Shown here: positions 1-11,177 of the stretch, one piece after another
How the letters are laid out: each line of letters starts with the position of its first letter
Numbering within the stretch: position 1 is the stretch's first letter
NCBI GenBank assembly: GCA_028015205.1
Contig: CM051513.1
Span: 50,046,341-50,110,340 of the forward strand
Direction: 5' to 3'
Length of the DNA: 64,000 nucleotides
Source: Mytilisepta virgata
Lineage: Eukaryota > Mollusca > Bivalvia > Mytilida > Mytilidae
The notes under the pieces: generated by a model
What the model was told of the DNA's origin: nothing
Seen by the model: the letters and a program-made list of their open reading frames with translations, nothing else
Databases searched by the model: none
Made by a program: the position numbers and the translations under genes

Positions 1-21
1 GGAATTGTCTCTCTATTTCAG

Positions 22-998
22 CCCAGAAGTTCTTTCAAGACAGAGAATGCTTAATGAAGTATTATGATGTTTCAAAAGCAAATCAGAAAAAAGTGCCAGG
101 TCACGCATATTACGATAAAATGCAAAAATTCATGAATTTGCATTGTAAGCAAGGGGAGTTGTATTTGGAATATCGAAAAAGACATTGTATTTTTAAGCAA
201 GATATGATGTGCAATTTCTGTACTGACAACCCTCCACTTCTAGAAAAAGCTTCTGAACCATCTCCAAGACCTTATCCAGACTATGGACAACTTCCATCAT
301 TCCACTACATGCCTTATAAGGAAACCCCAGTTTTTAAAGAAGATGGTTTGCCCAGAAATGTTAATGATTTTCAACCTAGAGTGAAATTAAAAAAGCTATT
401 TTCAGAAGACAAAATATCGTCTAATTCTGAAGAAGAAATAAAATCATTTTCCTTAAAATATATTGTTGATGAACAACTAATCAGGAAATACATCAACCAT
501 CTAGAAACCCTGAAGAATTATAAAGAAAAAAGACAACTCATATTCCAAAAAAGAAAAATGGATGATATTGTGTGTTCTTATGAACAATACAATTGGAAAC
601 AGCTGTTTGAAGAGAGACGAATAGCTAAAATGTCTGTTAACGCTCTGGACAAATACATTGAACGTCATCAGTTGGGGAAACACAAACTGAAAAGGGACAG
701 AATTAAAATTGTCACCCATCACATAGGTAAAACTATATTTAGTGAAACAGCTTGTGAGGATGAAGAAAATGATGGAGAACTTGATTCTAATGGTGATACT
801 CATGAGGAAAATGATGAAGTTGATTCTGATGGTGATACTTCTTCTGATGAAGACAATGATATTATATTAGAGAAATTGGATTAATCAGAAATATCTGAAG
901 AAAGTGACCCTGACGAATATGTCCCAGTGGTGCCAGATGTTAAAACAACAAGAGGGCGCAGAATTTCAATGCCATCAAGATTTAGAGATTATATTTAA
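22..998 (+). pseudogene. Terminal exon of an unrecognised protein with a SAP-like motif
   Basis: A splice acceptor (CTCTCTATTTCAG) ends at base 21 and an open frame follows through the ATG at 54. About 190 residues in, the segment ALDKYIERHQLGKHKLKRD resembles a SAP-type DNA-binding helix pair. A cysteine-rich stretch (CIFKQDMMCNFC) and an acidic tail with repeated DSDGDT-like runs also show. A TAA at 882-884 interrupts the frame, but the same frame continues for 37 more codons to a second TAA at 996-998, ending in SMPSRFRDYI. That ending looks like a natural basic C-terminus, so the first stop is probably a point mutation. The upstream exons lie outside the window. No family is assigned. It resembles the C-terminal part of multi-domain transposon-associated proteins I remember from molluscs, but that is a weak inference. 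Confidence 0.5.
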
Positions 999-1820
999 TA
1001 TTTTCATAATATTTTGCAGAAACATATTAACTCTGACTGCATGAATGAATGAAATTTGAATACTCAAAATGTTAAAATGATTGTCAAAAACATTTATATC
1101 ACAATACATATTGTTGCTTTACGTTATTTAAGGTACAGATTGTGTTTTTATTCACTCAATATATTCATGATATTCATGGGACACATACTTTTTTTAATGA
1201 ATAGAGGTCATGGGACATAACTTTTTTTCCTATCACATCAGCATGGGACAATACTTTTTTCCAAACTGGTTTTGCGATTAGCACCGGTCCCCCCTGCTTG
1301 ATAAATATTGCACCGTCCCTTACGATAAATAAACATAACTTAAGAGTTCAATTGACGTTCTCATACACATATTCTCATTCTGTAGTCTGACCATCAAACG
1401 ATGTACTTGTTAACAAATTAGTTATAGAAACTGGATTAAGCAATTATGTTACATTTTGTATGTTTGTTATCGTAAAATTTTGTAATTTTCCATTGTTCCT
1501 ATTCACATATTTCGTATTGTTAAATTTCATAAGTCTCTATTGGTCTTACCGATGTATTTTTTTATTAGTAAACAGCTTTTCATTGGTTGTTTGGTTTGGA
1601 ATTAAACTTGTCTAACCAGTATAATCGAAAACTAACTATAAAATCTGTGTAACATTAAATTTATTGATTCATTTACCAATTTGCTTGGTCCTGAATCCTC
1701 CCCTCTCATTGATTTCATTTCATTTTGTGTTAAGAGTCGGGTTACAAATTTTTGAATTTAGATATTGGAATGGCTGAAGCGTAAGTTTTTATTGAACTTA
1801 AAAATGTACGTCCTTCCTTT
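999..1820. other. AT-rich non-coding stretch with a short repeated motif
   Basis: No credible gene is seen. Between about 1170 and 1262 the phrase CATGGGACA followed by a T-rich run occurs three times at irregular spacing (about 1176, 1208 and 1241). The rest is simple AT-rich sequence, probably the 3' flank of the gene before it. Confidence 0.5.
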
Positions 1821-3550
1821 GTACAAATACAAATACAAATATTTATTAGCACAAACTCATAGGTATTACATGGTTAAGGCACAATGTTATAAATGAAACA
1901 TGCAAATGCAATACAAATCTTACATTAATTATAATTATATAACAAGCAATTAATACAGCCAATTGAAATATGTTTTGTCAGTATGACATATCATTTTCTT
2001 AGTTCAAAGCATTCTAAAATAAATGCAGATGTAAGTTTTAAACCAATTTCAGATTTGGTATTTAATAAGGAGCTCAACAGGGAATTGTTATTTGTTGGGA
2101 GATTTAAATTTGGAATAAAACTTTTAATTTTATCAAAAAATGTATTTCTTAACTGTCTATAGTGTTTGCAATGTAGAAGGAAGTGTTCTTCATTTTCAAT
2201 TTCTTCTGCATCACAAAATGGACATTTTCTATCTGTTCTAGTTTTAGGTATCTTCCCTTCTCAATCATTAGATTATGAGCGCTGACACGTATTTTACAAA
2301 GAGCAGCCCTGTCCTTAACTTTTTTTCAGGTATCTAAATAGTGAGGTCTGCATCCTATTTTAAAGATTTTTCTAAAAAATTCTAATTTTGAAGATGTGTT
2401 GATAAATGAATTTTGATTTTGGAGATTTTGATCATTTATTATCTAATTTTTATTTGATTTAAATAAAGTTTAAGTGAGTTTATATCAATATTTATAAAGG
2501 AAAATCCTAAATTATTTAGTACTGATTTCAGTCTGACAAACCAGTTGTTTGAATTGACTGAATTTTCAAAAATATTTTTTACTATAGAGTCTTCTGAGTC
2601 TAAGATATGTACTAAATATTTGATACTTGAGTACATAATTTTACTTTTTAATGGAAGTCGACCTAAAATACCCCATATTTCACTGCAGTATGTGATGATA
2701 GGTAAAATAAGTGTGTCAAAGAGTTTTTCTAGTAATTTGCATGGGTTATTTAAACCAATTAGCTTTTTTATTTTAAAATATGCTCTTCTAGCTTTTTCCA
2801 TCAATGAGTTTATTGCTAGATTGAAGTTGCCATTGCATTTTAATAAAATGCCTAGGTAACAGTAGTGAGAGACCGTTTCTAGATATAAATCATTATATTT
2901 AAATTGGTTTAAATAGGTTTTACCATTCGAATTAAATACTACTACTTTAGATTTATCAACATTTACATGTAATTTCCATACTGAGCAGAATTCCTGCATG
3001 GCATTTAAACAGTTTTGCAACCCTTCCCTACTCTGAGATATTAATACTATATCATCAGCATAAAGAAGAATGTTTACTGAAACACCACCCAAGACCACTG
3101 GATCGTATTTGTTGTCATCAAGTTTTTTAGTTATATCATCAATAAAAAAGTTAAAAAGAAGAGGACTCAAGACATCACCTTGTTTGACACCTCTTTCAGA
3201 TGTGAATGGTTGACTTAGACCATTTGAAAATTTAATTTTACACATAGTATCAGTATACATGGAGTATATAATTTTAAAAATTTTATTTGGAATATTATGT
3301 TTTAGTAGTTTATAAAAAAGGCCAACTCGCCACACTGTGTCGAAGGCCTTTCTAAGGTCAATGAAGGCAGCAAACACTTTTTGATTTTTCAATTTATAGT
3401 TATCAGTGATAGTTTTTAAAGTAAAAATGTGATCAGAGGTTCTACTCTTTTCTTTGAATCCTATTTGGTTCTTGCTTATAAGAGAGTTTTTATTCATAAA
3501 TTCTAAAAGTCGATTGTATATAATTTTATTAAATAGTTTTCCTAAGTTTG
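1821..3550 (-). mobile_element. 5'-truncated non-LTR (LINE) retrotransposon
   Basis: Read on minus, a reverse-transcriptase frame is followed by a zinc-binding C-terminal motif, a 3' untranslated stretch and a short microsatellite tail (TTTGTA units at about 1821-1845). This is the usual anatomy of a LINE 3' end. The 5' end is lost: near 3550 the RT frame stops abruptly against a Penelope-like fragment on the opposite strand. Truncation by incomplete reverse transcription would explain this. Confidence 0.8.
2200..3550 (-). pseudogene. Non-LTR reverse transcriptase, C-terminal half
   Basis: Copies element RNA into DNA at a nicked target. Visible RT landmarks are RKAFDTVW (motif A aspartate), GVKQGDVLSPLLFN (motif B) and YADDIVLIS (catalytic YADD). 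The main frame runs 3497-2439 and opens slightly upstream. After the in-frame TAG at about 2439 the protein continues in broken form. A TGA replaces an expected Trp codon near 2325, a frameshift lies near 2250, and then comes CPFCDAEE followed by HFLLHC, the CxxC..H..C finger common at LINE C-termini. The endonuclease domain is absent. The clade is uncertain (I/Nimb, CR1 or RTE-like are all possible). Not functional. Confidence 0.85.
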
Positions 3551-3880
3551 AATTGATTGACCATTACAGTGTTATATCTAAGATGATGTTGGACCTGTTC
3601 CCACTGTCGTAACCTTTCATGTGCCTCCTACGATTTGTGACTTCCACCGGATTGACTTTGTTGAACTTCACGACGGGTGCCGTATACGGAGCAGGAACTG
3701 CTTACCCTTCCGGAGCACCTGGGTTCACTCCTGGTTTTTATGGGAGTTCGTGTTGTTCATTGTTTTTAGTTTTCTGTGTTTATTTGTTGTGCTTGTGGTT
3801 GTTCGTTTGTCTTCCCGGGTTTGTCTGTCCAATGGATTACGTTTTATTGATTGCTCCTTAGGTATATTTGTCCTTTTTGA
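3551..3880 (+). mobile_element. 3' fragment of a Penelope-like element
   Basis: This stretch matches 55572-55889 over most of its length, beginning in the codons for ELIDHNS and ending at GTCCTTTTTG in both places. The coding tail is degraded (TGATTGACCATTACAG here, ..CATAACAG there), so only the element's 3' part survives. The common right boundary supports a shared true 3' end. Confidence 0.75.
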
Positions 3881-4317
3881 ACTGATAGATATTCCCCTAT
3901 AATTGTTAGACTGAGATGTAAACTGATCGATGTTGTTTTAAGTTATACAAATAGAAGATACATGTATTTACAACAAATTCAAAATAAAGAACAAGAATAA
4001 ATTAGGTATGAGTAAAAGTCTCCATTTATTGAATCTATCATACATTAGTGTATATAATTTACAATCTAGTCATGCACATTTAACTCCGTTATCTTGTAAT
4101 TATCTTTATTTTACACCATTTCCGAATTGGAGTGCTGATCTATTAAATAGGATGTCCTGAAACTTGGTTTTATTTTGATTTATCTCCCTTTGTCCACATT
4201 TTGGTATCATATTACTGGGTGGGTTGGGAGGGCGGCCGAAATTTTCAATACCAATAAAACCATCAAAGTATCATATAACCTAATACATCTGTATATTACC
4301 ATACTATTGCATGGATG

Positions 4318-4376
4318 GTGAAATAATGAGAACGAGTCACATGAACTCCCGACTACGTCACAGCCAATGAGAATAT
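4318..4376. repeat. Downstream copy of the Ngaro-like direct repeat
   Basis: Begins GTGAAATAATGAGAACG and continues through GACTACGTCACAGCC to GAATA. It is virtually identical, in the same orientation, to 11178-11236. The similarity fades within a few bases on both sides. Confidence 0.85.
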
Positions 4377-4642
4377 ACCCATATCCTCAGTGCCTGCTAT
4401 CTCCGTCCACCAGCTCAGGTTAAGGTATGGGGAGTAAAACTCTGCCCATATCACATTCCAAACCAAGATTTACCCCGGAAAATTAAATAAACGTCTTTCC
4501 TTCTTCCCAAAACTCAAAATATTTAAATAAATCATACGTATTTCAAAACATTTTAATAATTATAATTCATATACCCATGACAATGTATTACATGATAATG
4601 GTATATTACACTCATATATATACGAAACCTTAGAGTGGACAT

Positions 4643-5836
4643 TCAAAAAGCATTTTCCAGTGTCGAGTAATCAGCTTGTTCCCTAAAAAGAGTTTCAGTT
4701 TCATTTGCCCGTTTTGTTGATTCCGCAAATTTTCCTGCTACAATACCAGCATCAACTAGAGAATGCATTCTAGTATAGTAGTCTGCGCTTGATTTATTAA
4801 ACCAGCCAACATGATTCATAACTTGATCTATACTATCAACTGAACCAGACAAAGCCATCGTTATCGCACAACCAGACCTAAGACTGTGGGGAGTTTCGCC
4901 CTCGTATATCCCTAAAAGAACCAAATAATACCTCAAACGTTCATAAACAGCAGAATAACTCAAATTCTGGTCGAGAACTCGTCCATTTTCCGAAACAACA
5001 CGAAATAAATAGCCTACCGACAAGTCAACACCGCAACGTTTACAAAATTCTACATACTCAAGAAGACCTTTTACTGGACAGATTTCCAAATCCTCACATT
5101 TTTTTATAACAAAGGAGTTATTTTTACCCTTGTCGCCCCTAAGCGTCTTGCCGAAAGTGTGTTGAAAAACCAAACCAGACCCGTCGTGTAACACTTTTAT
5201 CTCCTGAGTAACAACAACAGATAAATCACTGGCTCTGTCGCCAGCGAAAAACTGTAGTTTTAACCAAGCTTGGTCCCTATACAAAACGAATTTCTGTCTA
5301 ACAGTTAATCCAGGTTTTTTAAGTTCTCTACCAATGAAAGAGCATATAGATCTTACTTTAGTCAGGAACATGGGTTTCGCTTGCTTCGGAAGGACATGTG
5401 CACTAGCCTGCTCCTCTTTAATAAGCTTAAGGTATTCCTTAATAAGAGGGGAAGTAGCAGGATTTCCTGAATTGGACAAAATGTCCCATTCCCGTCCCAA
5501 GCCATTTTCATCAAATATATTAGCTAGTGACTGAATCATTCCCTCAACTGTAGCAGAAGCCAAACGTCTAGGACACAAACAAGACGTTTCTCCCTTTTTG
5601 CCCAGGAATTTACATTTAATGTTATGCACTACCGTTTTCCCAAACGTGTCTTTCCATACTAAAAATTGGCGTACGTTTTGAGGTTTACATGCTGATAGCC
5701 TTATACAACCAGATTCACGGAGAAAAGCTAGGAAAATGTGAAGTAAGCTTTTCTTCTTTTTGTAACCAGACGACAGATATTTCTTTCCATCCAACTCATC
5801 TAATCTAGTATTTATGGAATTCCAATCTATATCCAT
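4643..5836 (-). CDS. Tyrosine recombinase of the Ngaro-like element
   Basis: Expected to integrate the circular or linear cDNA through a covalent tyrosine-DNA intermediate, replacing the DDE integrase of LTR elements. The 397-residue frame is intact from ATG to stop. Catalytic positions are visible: Arg in FFAGDRASDL (box I), HSLR in TPHSLRSGC (box II HxxR), the HVGW segment, and Tyr in ADYYTRM. The N-terminal third has the helical, Lys-rich look of a SAM-like DNA-binding domain. A splice-acceptor-like TTTGTCATTTGTAG lies two codons before the ATG. It overlaps no other gene and follows the RNase H frame by about 50 bases. This is the only intact-looking frame of the element. Confidence 0.85.
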   Translation of the reverse strand: MDIDWNSINTRLDELDGKKYLSSGYKKKKSLLHIFLAFLRESGCIRLSACKPQNVRQFLVWKDTFGKTVVHNIKCKFLGKKGETSCLCPRRLASATVEGMIQSLANIFDENGLGREWDILSNSGNPATSPLIKEYLKLIKEEQASAHVLPKQAKPMFLTKVRSICSFIGRELKKPGLTVRQKFVLYRDQAWLKLQFFAGDRASDLSVVVTQEIKVLHDGSGLVFQHTFGKTLRGDKGKNNSFVIKKCEDLEICPVKGLLEYVEFCKRCGVDLSVGYLFRVVSENGRVLDQNLSYSAVYERLRYYLVLLGIYEGETPHSLRSGCAITMALSGSVDSIDQVMNHVGWFNKSSADYYTRMHSLVDAGIVAGKFAESTKRANETETLFREQADYSTLENAF

Positions 5837-5884
5837 GCCCTACAAATGACAAATAGAAGTTTTACAGATAACTATGTATGTTAG

Positions 5885-7951
5885 TCAACAAAATGAAACT
5901 CTAAAAGCAAACAATGGCCAACGAAGACCAGTTTTATCCAAAACAAAACCTTGCTTTGAAGGAATTTTTACAACGTCTGTTTGGCCTTTTTTACCTATAC
6001 AAAGCGAACCAACTGATGCAGCTCTTAGTTTAGGCCACCAAATCGGTACAGGGTAAAGCTCGGGAACTACTATAGTACAATCTACCTTCTGTTCCTCCAA
6101 AAATGAAAGTAGGGGAAAAACTAACACAAATGGGGGGTACACATATGGATTAACCTCCTTCCTTAAATCCTGAGAGAAGACATTGACACCCGAACTTTCT
6201 GGAGTTGGCCATGGGGTAAAATGACGCAAGGGTTTTCCACCCGAGACCATTGCATTGGAATCCAAAGACATGAGATCAATAGAGTGGGGGCCAAAATAAC
6301 AATCTACCTCCAGCCAAGCACTGTCATTCAACATAGTATCGGCTAATGTTAGTTTCCTCGACGAATTATCGGCTTGATTTTGACCAGAAGGTATATAAGA
6401 CATATGAAGGTCAATATTGCTTTCTACAACGCAATGAAATATCAATTTAAGTATTCCGTTGAGTGCTTGGCTCTTTGACCCTTGATTGCACTTAAAACGA
6501 TTTCAACTTCACCTAGATGTACTACAGCACTGTACTTGTAACCTGATGAATCAGTGGACATATCAACCCTTGTGTGATATTCTGGTCTCCACGTTGAGCA
6601 ACCAGACCAGTCATCTATGAAATTCCAGTATTCCAATTCTTTTTTTAACTCGCCAGAAACCGACACAAACCTGCTATTTTTTATAGCTCGAGAGATGGCC
6701 GAATTCACTTCCCTACTAATTCACTTCCCTACAAAACAATTTACAGCCTGGCACAGCTAAGGACATTGAGATACATTTTCCACAGAATCTTTGTAATGTT
6801 CTCAAATCAACAGACTCTGATGATAAAATCGATTCCCGAAGATCTATGAATTTTTGTTTATCTTCCGGCAGAATAAACGCTTGCCTAACCGAGTCAACGT
6901 AAAAACCAAGAAATTTCTTACAAGTTTCGGGAAATAAGGAACACTTCTTCAGAGATAGCGTATAACCCAGCCTTCTGAGTATCTCAAGCATGATATAGGG
7001 TATTTTCTGTGCTTCCCTGACTGCATTGATATCACAAGCTTGGACACTGACTTGAGAAACCGCAAATCTATCATCAATGTACAAGGTATTTAATACATCC
7101 ATACTCCTTAAATATGATGTCACACACATCCCTAATGATTGGTAAACAAAAGCGGACGCTGACCAACCGAACGGGAGGGTAGTGCATACCATGAAATAAC
7201 CCCCAAACTGAATTCCAAAATACGACTGGGATTCCTCACTAAGCTTGACATGGTCGTAGCCTGATTTTTCATCACATGTTATCATTACAGAGTTTCTTTG
7301 AACTAATCTTGGGATATCTCTTAAAGTCTCTAACTTAAAAGGGCAATCCCTAATCCACAAGTTGAGATATCTCTCGTCGTGACATACACGGGGCTTGCTA
7401 GGCTCAATTGTCAAAGGCATTATAACTTTAGGTGGAACACAAAACCCAACTTTACCTAAAACCCTAATAGCACCCGAAGCTATTCTTTCACATAATTCTT
7501 TAGATAAAAACTCAACATGTTGTTTACAACTACCCGAATTTAAGAAATATTGTTTTGGTGGAACATCAGAGTCAAATATTTTCCCCTTAAATTTCCCTGT
7601 GAAATGTTGGAAAAAATCTTGCACATTTACTCCATTTTTTAACCATTTCATAACATCATTTTCTTTTTTGTTATCACCAAGTATCGACTGCCAAGCATTT
7701 AAACAACTATGTAGTTGACCACTAACAAAGTAGTTTGGGTCACGTAAAGGTAAAGAGTTTATATCAAAGTCAACGTTATTATTCAACACTTCTTCACATT
7801 TAGCAGCACGAATCGTAGGCGAAGGGATCTCGCCTCTAAGCGTTACCCATGCTGGACTTTTCCTAATCTCTATATGTGTGGGGTCAAAACCACTCTCCAT
7901 TTCCCAATCAGGGACTTTCACAAAATCACACTCAAAATTCTCAAAAGATTT
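5885..7951 (-). pseudogene. RT-RNase H polyprotein of the Ngaro-like element, broken twice
   Basis: The RT domain (7921-6716) shows ITCDEKSGYDHVKL (motif A), LPFGWSASAFVYQSLG and the catalytic LYIDD. The RNase H begins with DMSTDSSGYKYSAVV and ends with YIPSGQNQADNSSR. There are two lesions. A 16-bp tandem duplication at about 6707-6735 adds a TAG and shifts frame; removing one copy rejoins the frames. Further on, the middle of RNase H (the expected Glu and second Asp) is missing near 6440-6470. The frame opens at 7951, directly after TTATTTTTAG, with no ATG until the Met in WEMESG. Either translation starts there, or the frame is joined by splicing to upstream coding sequence. Confidence 0.85.
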
Positions 7952-7954
7952 CTA

Positions 7955-8246
7955 AAAATAAAATAACACCAAATTAGAAATATAGTAAGCCAGCATCGGA
8001 ACACATAAAGGGAAATCCCCTCGCCTACAATTCGCGTGAGTAAAACCCACTAGGGCATCAGTAGTCCCTTGAATTGCAGACAAAAGGAATTTTAAAGAAA
8101 ACAAAATATATATTTCACTCCAAAAGATGTATCAATATTTACAACAATCTTATCATAAAAATAAGCTTGAACATGAAATGAAAACAAATAGATTATATTC
8201 AAATCATTGTTTTGTTTTAAAGCTACAAGTCCTGAAACGAAAATGT
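7955..8246 (-). other. Spacer between gag and RT frames
   Basis: AT-rich, without a credible gene. On minus it contains TTTTCGTTTCAG just after the gag stop and ends with TTATTTTTAG at the RT frame, both acceptor-like. It may be an intron or an untranslated spacer. Confidence 0.4.
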
Positions 8247-8930
8247 TTATTTTCCTTTGTTTTTGGCGTCCTTCATAAGTTGACAATCTTTGACTTGATG
8301 TGACGTACTCTCACAAAATAAACACGGACCCCTAGGTCTGAAGTTGAATGATCCACGGCCTCTGCCTCTAAAATTATTCACCATATACGGACCAGGAGGT
8401 TGAAAAAACTGACCACCATGCATCCCATACGCAACGGGAGCCTGGAAAGGAGCTGGAGGATAAGCATTAAATAAAGGCGAATTTTGCGGAGTTGGTCCCA
8501 AATCATTTGAAGCTTGTTTACATTCGGATTGCTTTTCCTTTAAGCACTTAGAAATTGCCTTCGTGATCGTATCAGCTGCTTTACCCCCAATCACTGATAA
8601 ACATAAAGACGAAATATTCAATTTATCCTGGTGCCTACTAGCCTGTCGGGCTAATTCTTCAAAAATGTCACTTTCATCATGATTGACACGCCTAGATGTT
8701 TTAGCTAATTCTTCTAGCGTGAGGAGTATTAAAGCATTGCTTGGCTCTTGCTGCAGGCAGAGAACTCTCACCTTCTCCTTCAGCTCCTTGACAGCCTCTA
8801 CTCTGGCGCTTTTTTCCAAAGACGCCACCCGATCCTCTAAATCGTCAGACTGGGGAGGGTCTCTCTTGCGTTTCACAGCTGATACGCTAGTATCATTTGC
8901 TGCACCTGATGACGTAGATGGACCAACAGC
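8247..8930 (-). CDS. Gag-like protein, exon 2 with CCHC zinc knuckle
   Basis: The structural or RNA-binding protein of the element. The C-terminus carries an RGRGRGSFNFRPRG basic run and a CX2CX4HX4C knuckle (CLFCESTSHQVKDC), as in retroelement nucleocapsid domains. The N-terminal part has a Ser/Thr-rich linker and a helical region (EDRVASLEKSARVEAVKEL). The frame stays open 66 bases upstream to an ATG at 8996, but that extension reads through a T-rich tract ending TGTATTTCAG, a good acceptor. I therefore start the exon at 8930 in phase 0. It joins in frame to exon 1 at 9855. The acceptor and matching phase are seen; the splicing is inferred. Confidence 0.75.
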   Translation of the reverse strand, partial: AVGPSTSSGAANDTSVSAVKRKRDPPQSDDLEDRVASLEKSARVEAVKELKEKVRVLCLQQEPSNALILLTLEELAKTSRRVNHDESDIFEELARQASRHQDKLNISSLCLSVIGGKAADTITKAISKCLKEKQSECKQASNDLGPTPQNSPLFNAYPPAPFQAPVAYGMHGGQFFQPPGPYMVNNFRGRGRGSFNFRPRGPCLFCESTSHQVKDCQLMKDAKNKGK

Positions 8931-9854
8931 CTGAAATACATGTACACAAAAAGTTTTTTTTTTTTTTTTAAAAAGTGAAAGTGACAATTGCACCATTGGA
9001 AAACATCAATAAACCCAATTTCAAGAAAATCAATAATCAATTTAGAAAATCCATTAAGAGTTGAAAATTACATGAGATAATCTTACTCAAATTAAGCAAA
9101 TATACAATATTTGACACCAAATACAAATCATTCATATTTCAGTTTACACAATTTGAAACGATATCCTTAAATTATATCAAATATTACACTAGATTTAGCT
9201 CATGCAATGGAAGAGAAGGCTAATAATAATCCGATGTTTATAAATATTTTAATTGTAGCTTTAACACACAATTAGTAGTAATGTGCTCGTTACCGGTTTC
9301 CAATAATGATCAAATTAGATAATCATCCGTGGTTTAATACCAATTTATAAACAAAATGTCTCAGTAATCAGGTAATCAAAACCGACGTAAAGCCTCTAAA
9401 AGTGTACTTTTGTAGACTAGTTCTCAAATTCGTAATTATACAACACTCTTATTATTATGGAAATTTAAGGTCTATTCGATCTGTTTGTCTGATATTTTTA
9501 AGCAGTATGTATAAATCGCACCTGTGACGTAGTGTACTGCGGATAAGATAAATAAATAAAATAGTTGAAATAGTTTAACAATACGAAATTCTAATCTATA
9601 TCTTCTGGATTAAACGAAGTCCATTTGGGAACTTTTGGTTAAATTTGAAAGATACCCCTCTAATATCAATGTTTTAACAACAATATGAAAGTCAAAACAT
9701 CAAGACATGTCTAGGGTACCGTGTGAGTTGTCATATGCACATTCAATCCATAACATGCACAACATATATTTAAATCATGGCAAGAAAGTTGTTATTATCA
9801 GTGATATAGTACTCGCGATTCGATGTGCAGATTTTGTACAATTTTCCTACTCAC
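8931..9854 (-). other. Predicted 924-bp intron inside gag
   Basis: The donor GTGAGT (bases 9854-9849) follows the Leu codon of SDPDL. The acceptor TGTATTTCAG ends at 8931. Both flanking exons are in phase 0. The interior is AT-rich with no convincing gene. Confidence 0.6.
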
Positions 9855-10178
9855 CAAGTCAGGATCACTGAGGTTCTGCCCCGCAGGCTGACCATGTTCA
9901 TTAGCGTAGAGTATTGTACAGTGAAGAAGCCATCTTGCTTCTTCTACGGTCAAATCCCTTTCTGCCATCAATAATATATCATCAACTTGTTCCCCTGTTA
10001 GCACGAAAAAGTGCTGATCGATCTCCTCTTTCTTTAGGTTCTCGGTCTTTACCTCTTTTTGAATCCGGGCATATTCCTTTAACGACTCCGGCTGTCCTGT
10101 CTTTACTCTCTTAATTAAAGGAAGGAGACGGACTCCCTTCAAGGAGTGTTTTTTCTTCAAAACGGTCGGTAGAACCAT
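9855..10178 (-). CDS. Gag-like protein, exon 1
   Basis: It encodes 108 residues from a true ATG at 10178, Lys/Glu-rich and probably helical, ending NLSDPDL at a GTGAGT donor. Read past the donor, the frame gives 18 unrelated residues and a stop, which supports splicing. The ATG is preceded immediately by TTTCCTTTATTTGTAG, so the start codon itself may open an exon. I do not recognise a domain in it. Its position as the first frame of the element and its junction with the zinc-knuckle exon make it the gag N-terminus by inference. Confidence 0.65.
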
Positions 10179-11177
10179 CTACAAATAAAGGAAACCAATT
10201 TTAACACCATATCAATTACAATTTATAGTATAAAATTTGATAAATTCTGATACATAATAACATATATTGCTAATTGTGCTGTCCATTACTATCAAATCAT
10301 TATTTCTTTTCCTTTATACATGTATGTAAAGCTCATGTAGCCCTCTGCGGGCCATAAATTAGATGAATAAAATATGTTCCCTGTTCTATATTAAAATAAA
10401 AATATTTACTCTTGTTACTACACCTAAACAACTTTAAAACCTCAGGTAAGGAAACCACCAAATGTCTTAATTATATAGCTAAAAACATAACATGTGCACG
10501 TGCAAAGTGACACCACGCCAATATATCACGAACCTGCCATTGTAAAAGTAGTAAAAGTGAGGAAAATCAAATATCTTAGCAACGAAGCATTTCACTTCTT
10601 TCCCAAACCTTTAAAAGCTTAAAATTCTACAAAGTACACTTCAAATCAGATGTCAAACAAGTAGTTATATCATTTTTTATTTCCAAATGTCTATCATTTC
10701 TCTATCAATTGTATTTTCACTAAATATGCTTCAAACATTTCTAAAAAATGTAAGCAATTTCATCATTAAAATATAGTGCGCTGCATACCCGTAGGTCCCT
10801 ATTACATTCCGTAACTTTGAAATTATTCAAATACAAAAAATTGCCTAAAATATATTAATCGTCTCCAAATCCATACTGCTATTAATCAAAATCTTTTTAT
10901 ATCATTCTCAAAATAAACCAATTCATTTCAAATATCAAAATCTTCATTTGACCTTCAAAGTCCTTTAGTGCCACATCATGGCACATGTATTTCCTCATAT
11001 AAAACTCCATTTAAATTCATCATTTCCAAAATATCCAGTAAATAAAACCATCAAGTAACAAACCACCTAGGTTTAAATGCTACCAAAGCAAATTTAAATA
11101 GCCACCAAGGCAAATAAATTATTCTACCTTAACGTTTTTCCTGTCGCACTCGATGCGTCCTTACAGGTACAGGGATT
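10179..11177 (-). other. 5' leader of the Ngaro-like element, possible intron
   Basis: About 1 kb, AT-rich and without coding potential. An acceptor-like sequence closes it at 10179, and CTGTAAGGA (minus, near 11150) could be the matching donor next to the terminal repeat. A spliced 5' leader is plausible but not proven. Confidence 0.4.

Noticed and set aside
3619..3902. Overlapping hydrophobic plus frames
   Set aside because: They lie in the 3' non-coding tail of the Penelope-like element, which also gives spurious frames at 55583-56035.
8247..8996. Starting gag exon 2 at the ATG at 8996
   Set aside because: The extra 22 residues read through a T-rich tract and acceptor; phase-0 joining to the exon at 9855 is more convincing.
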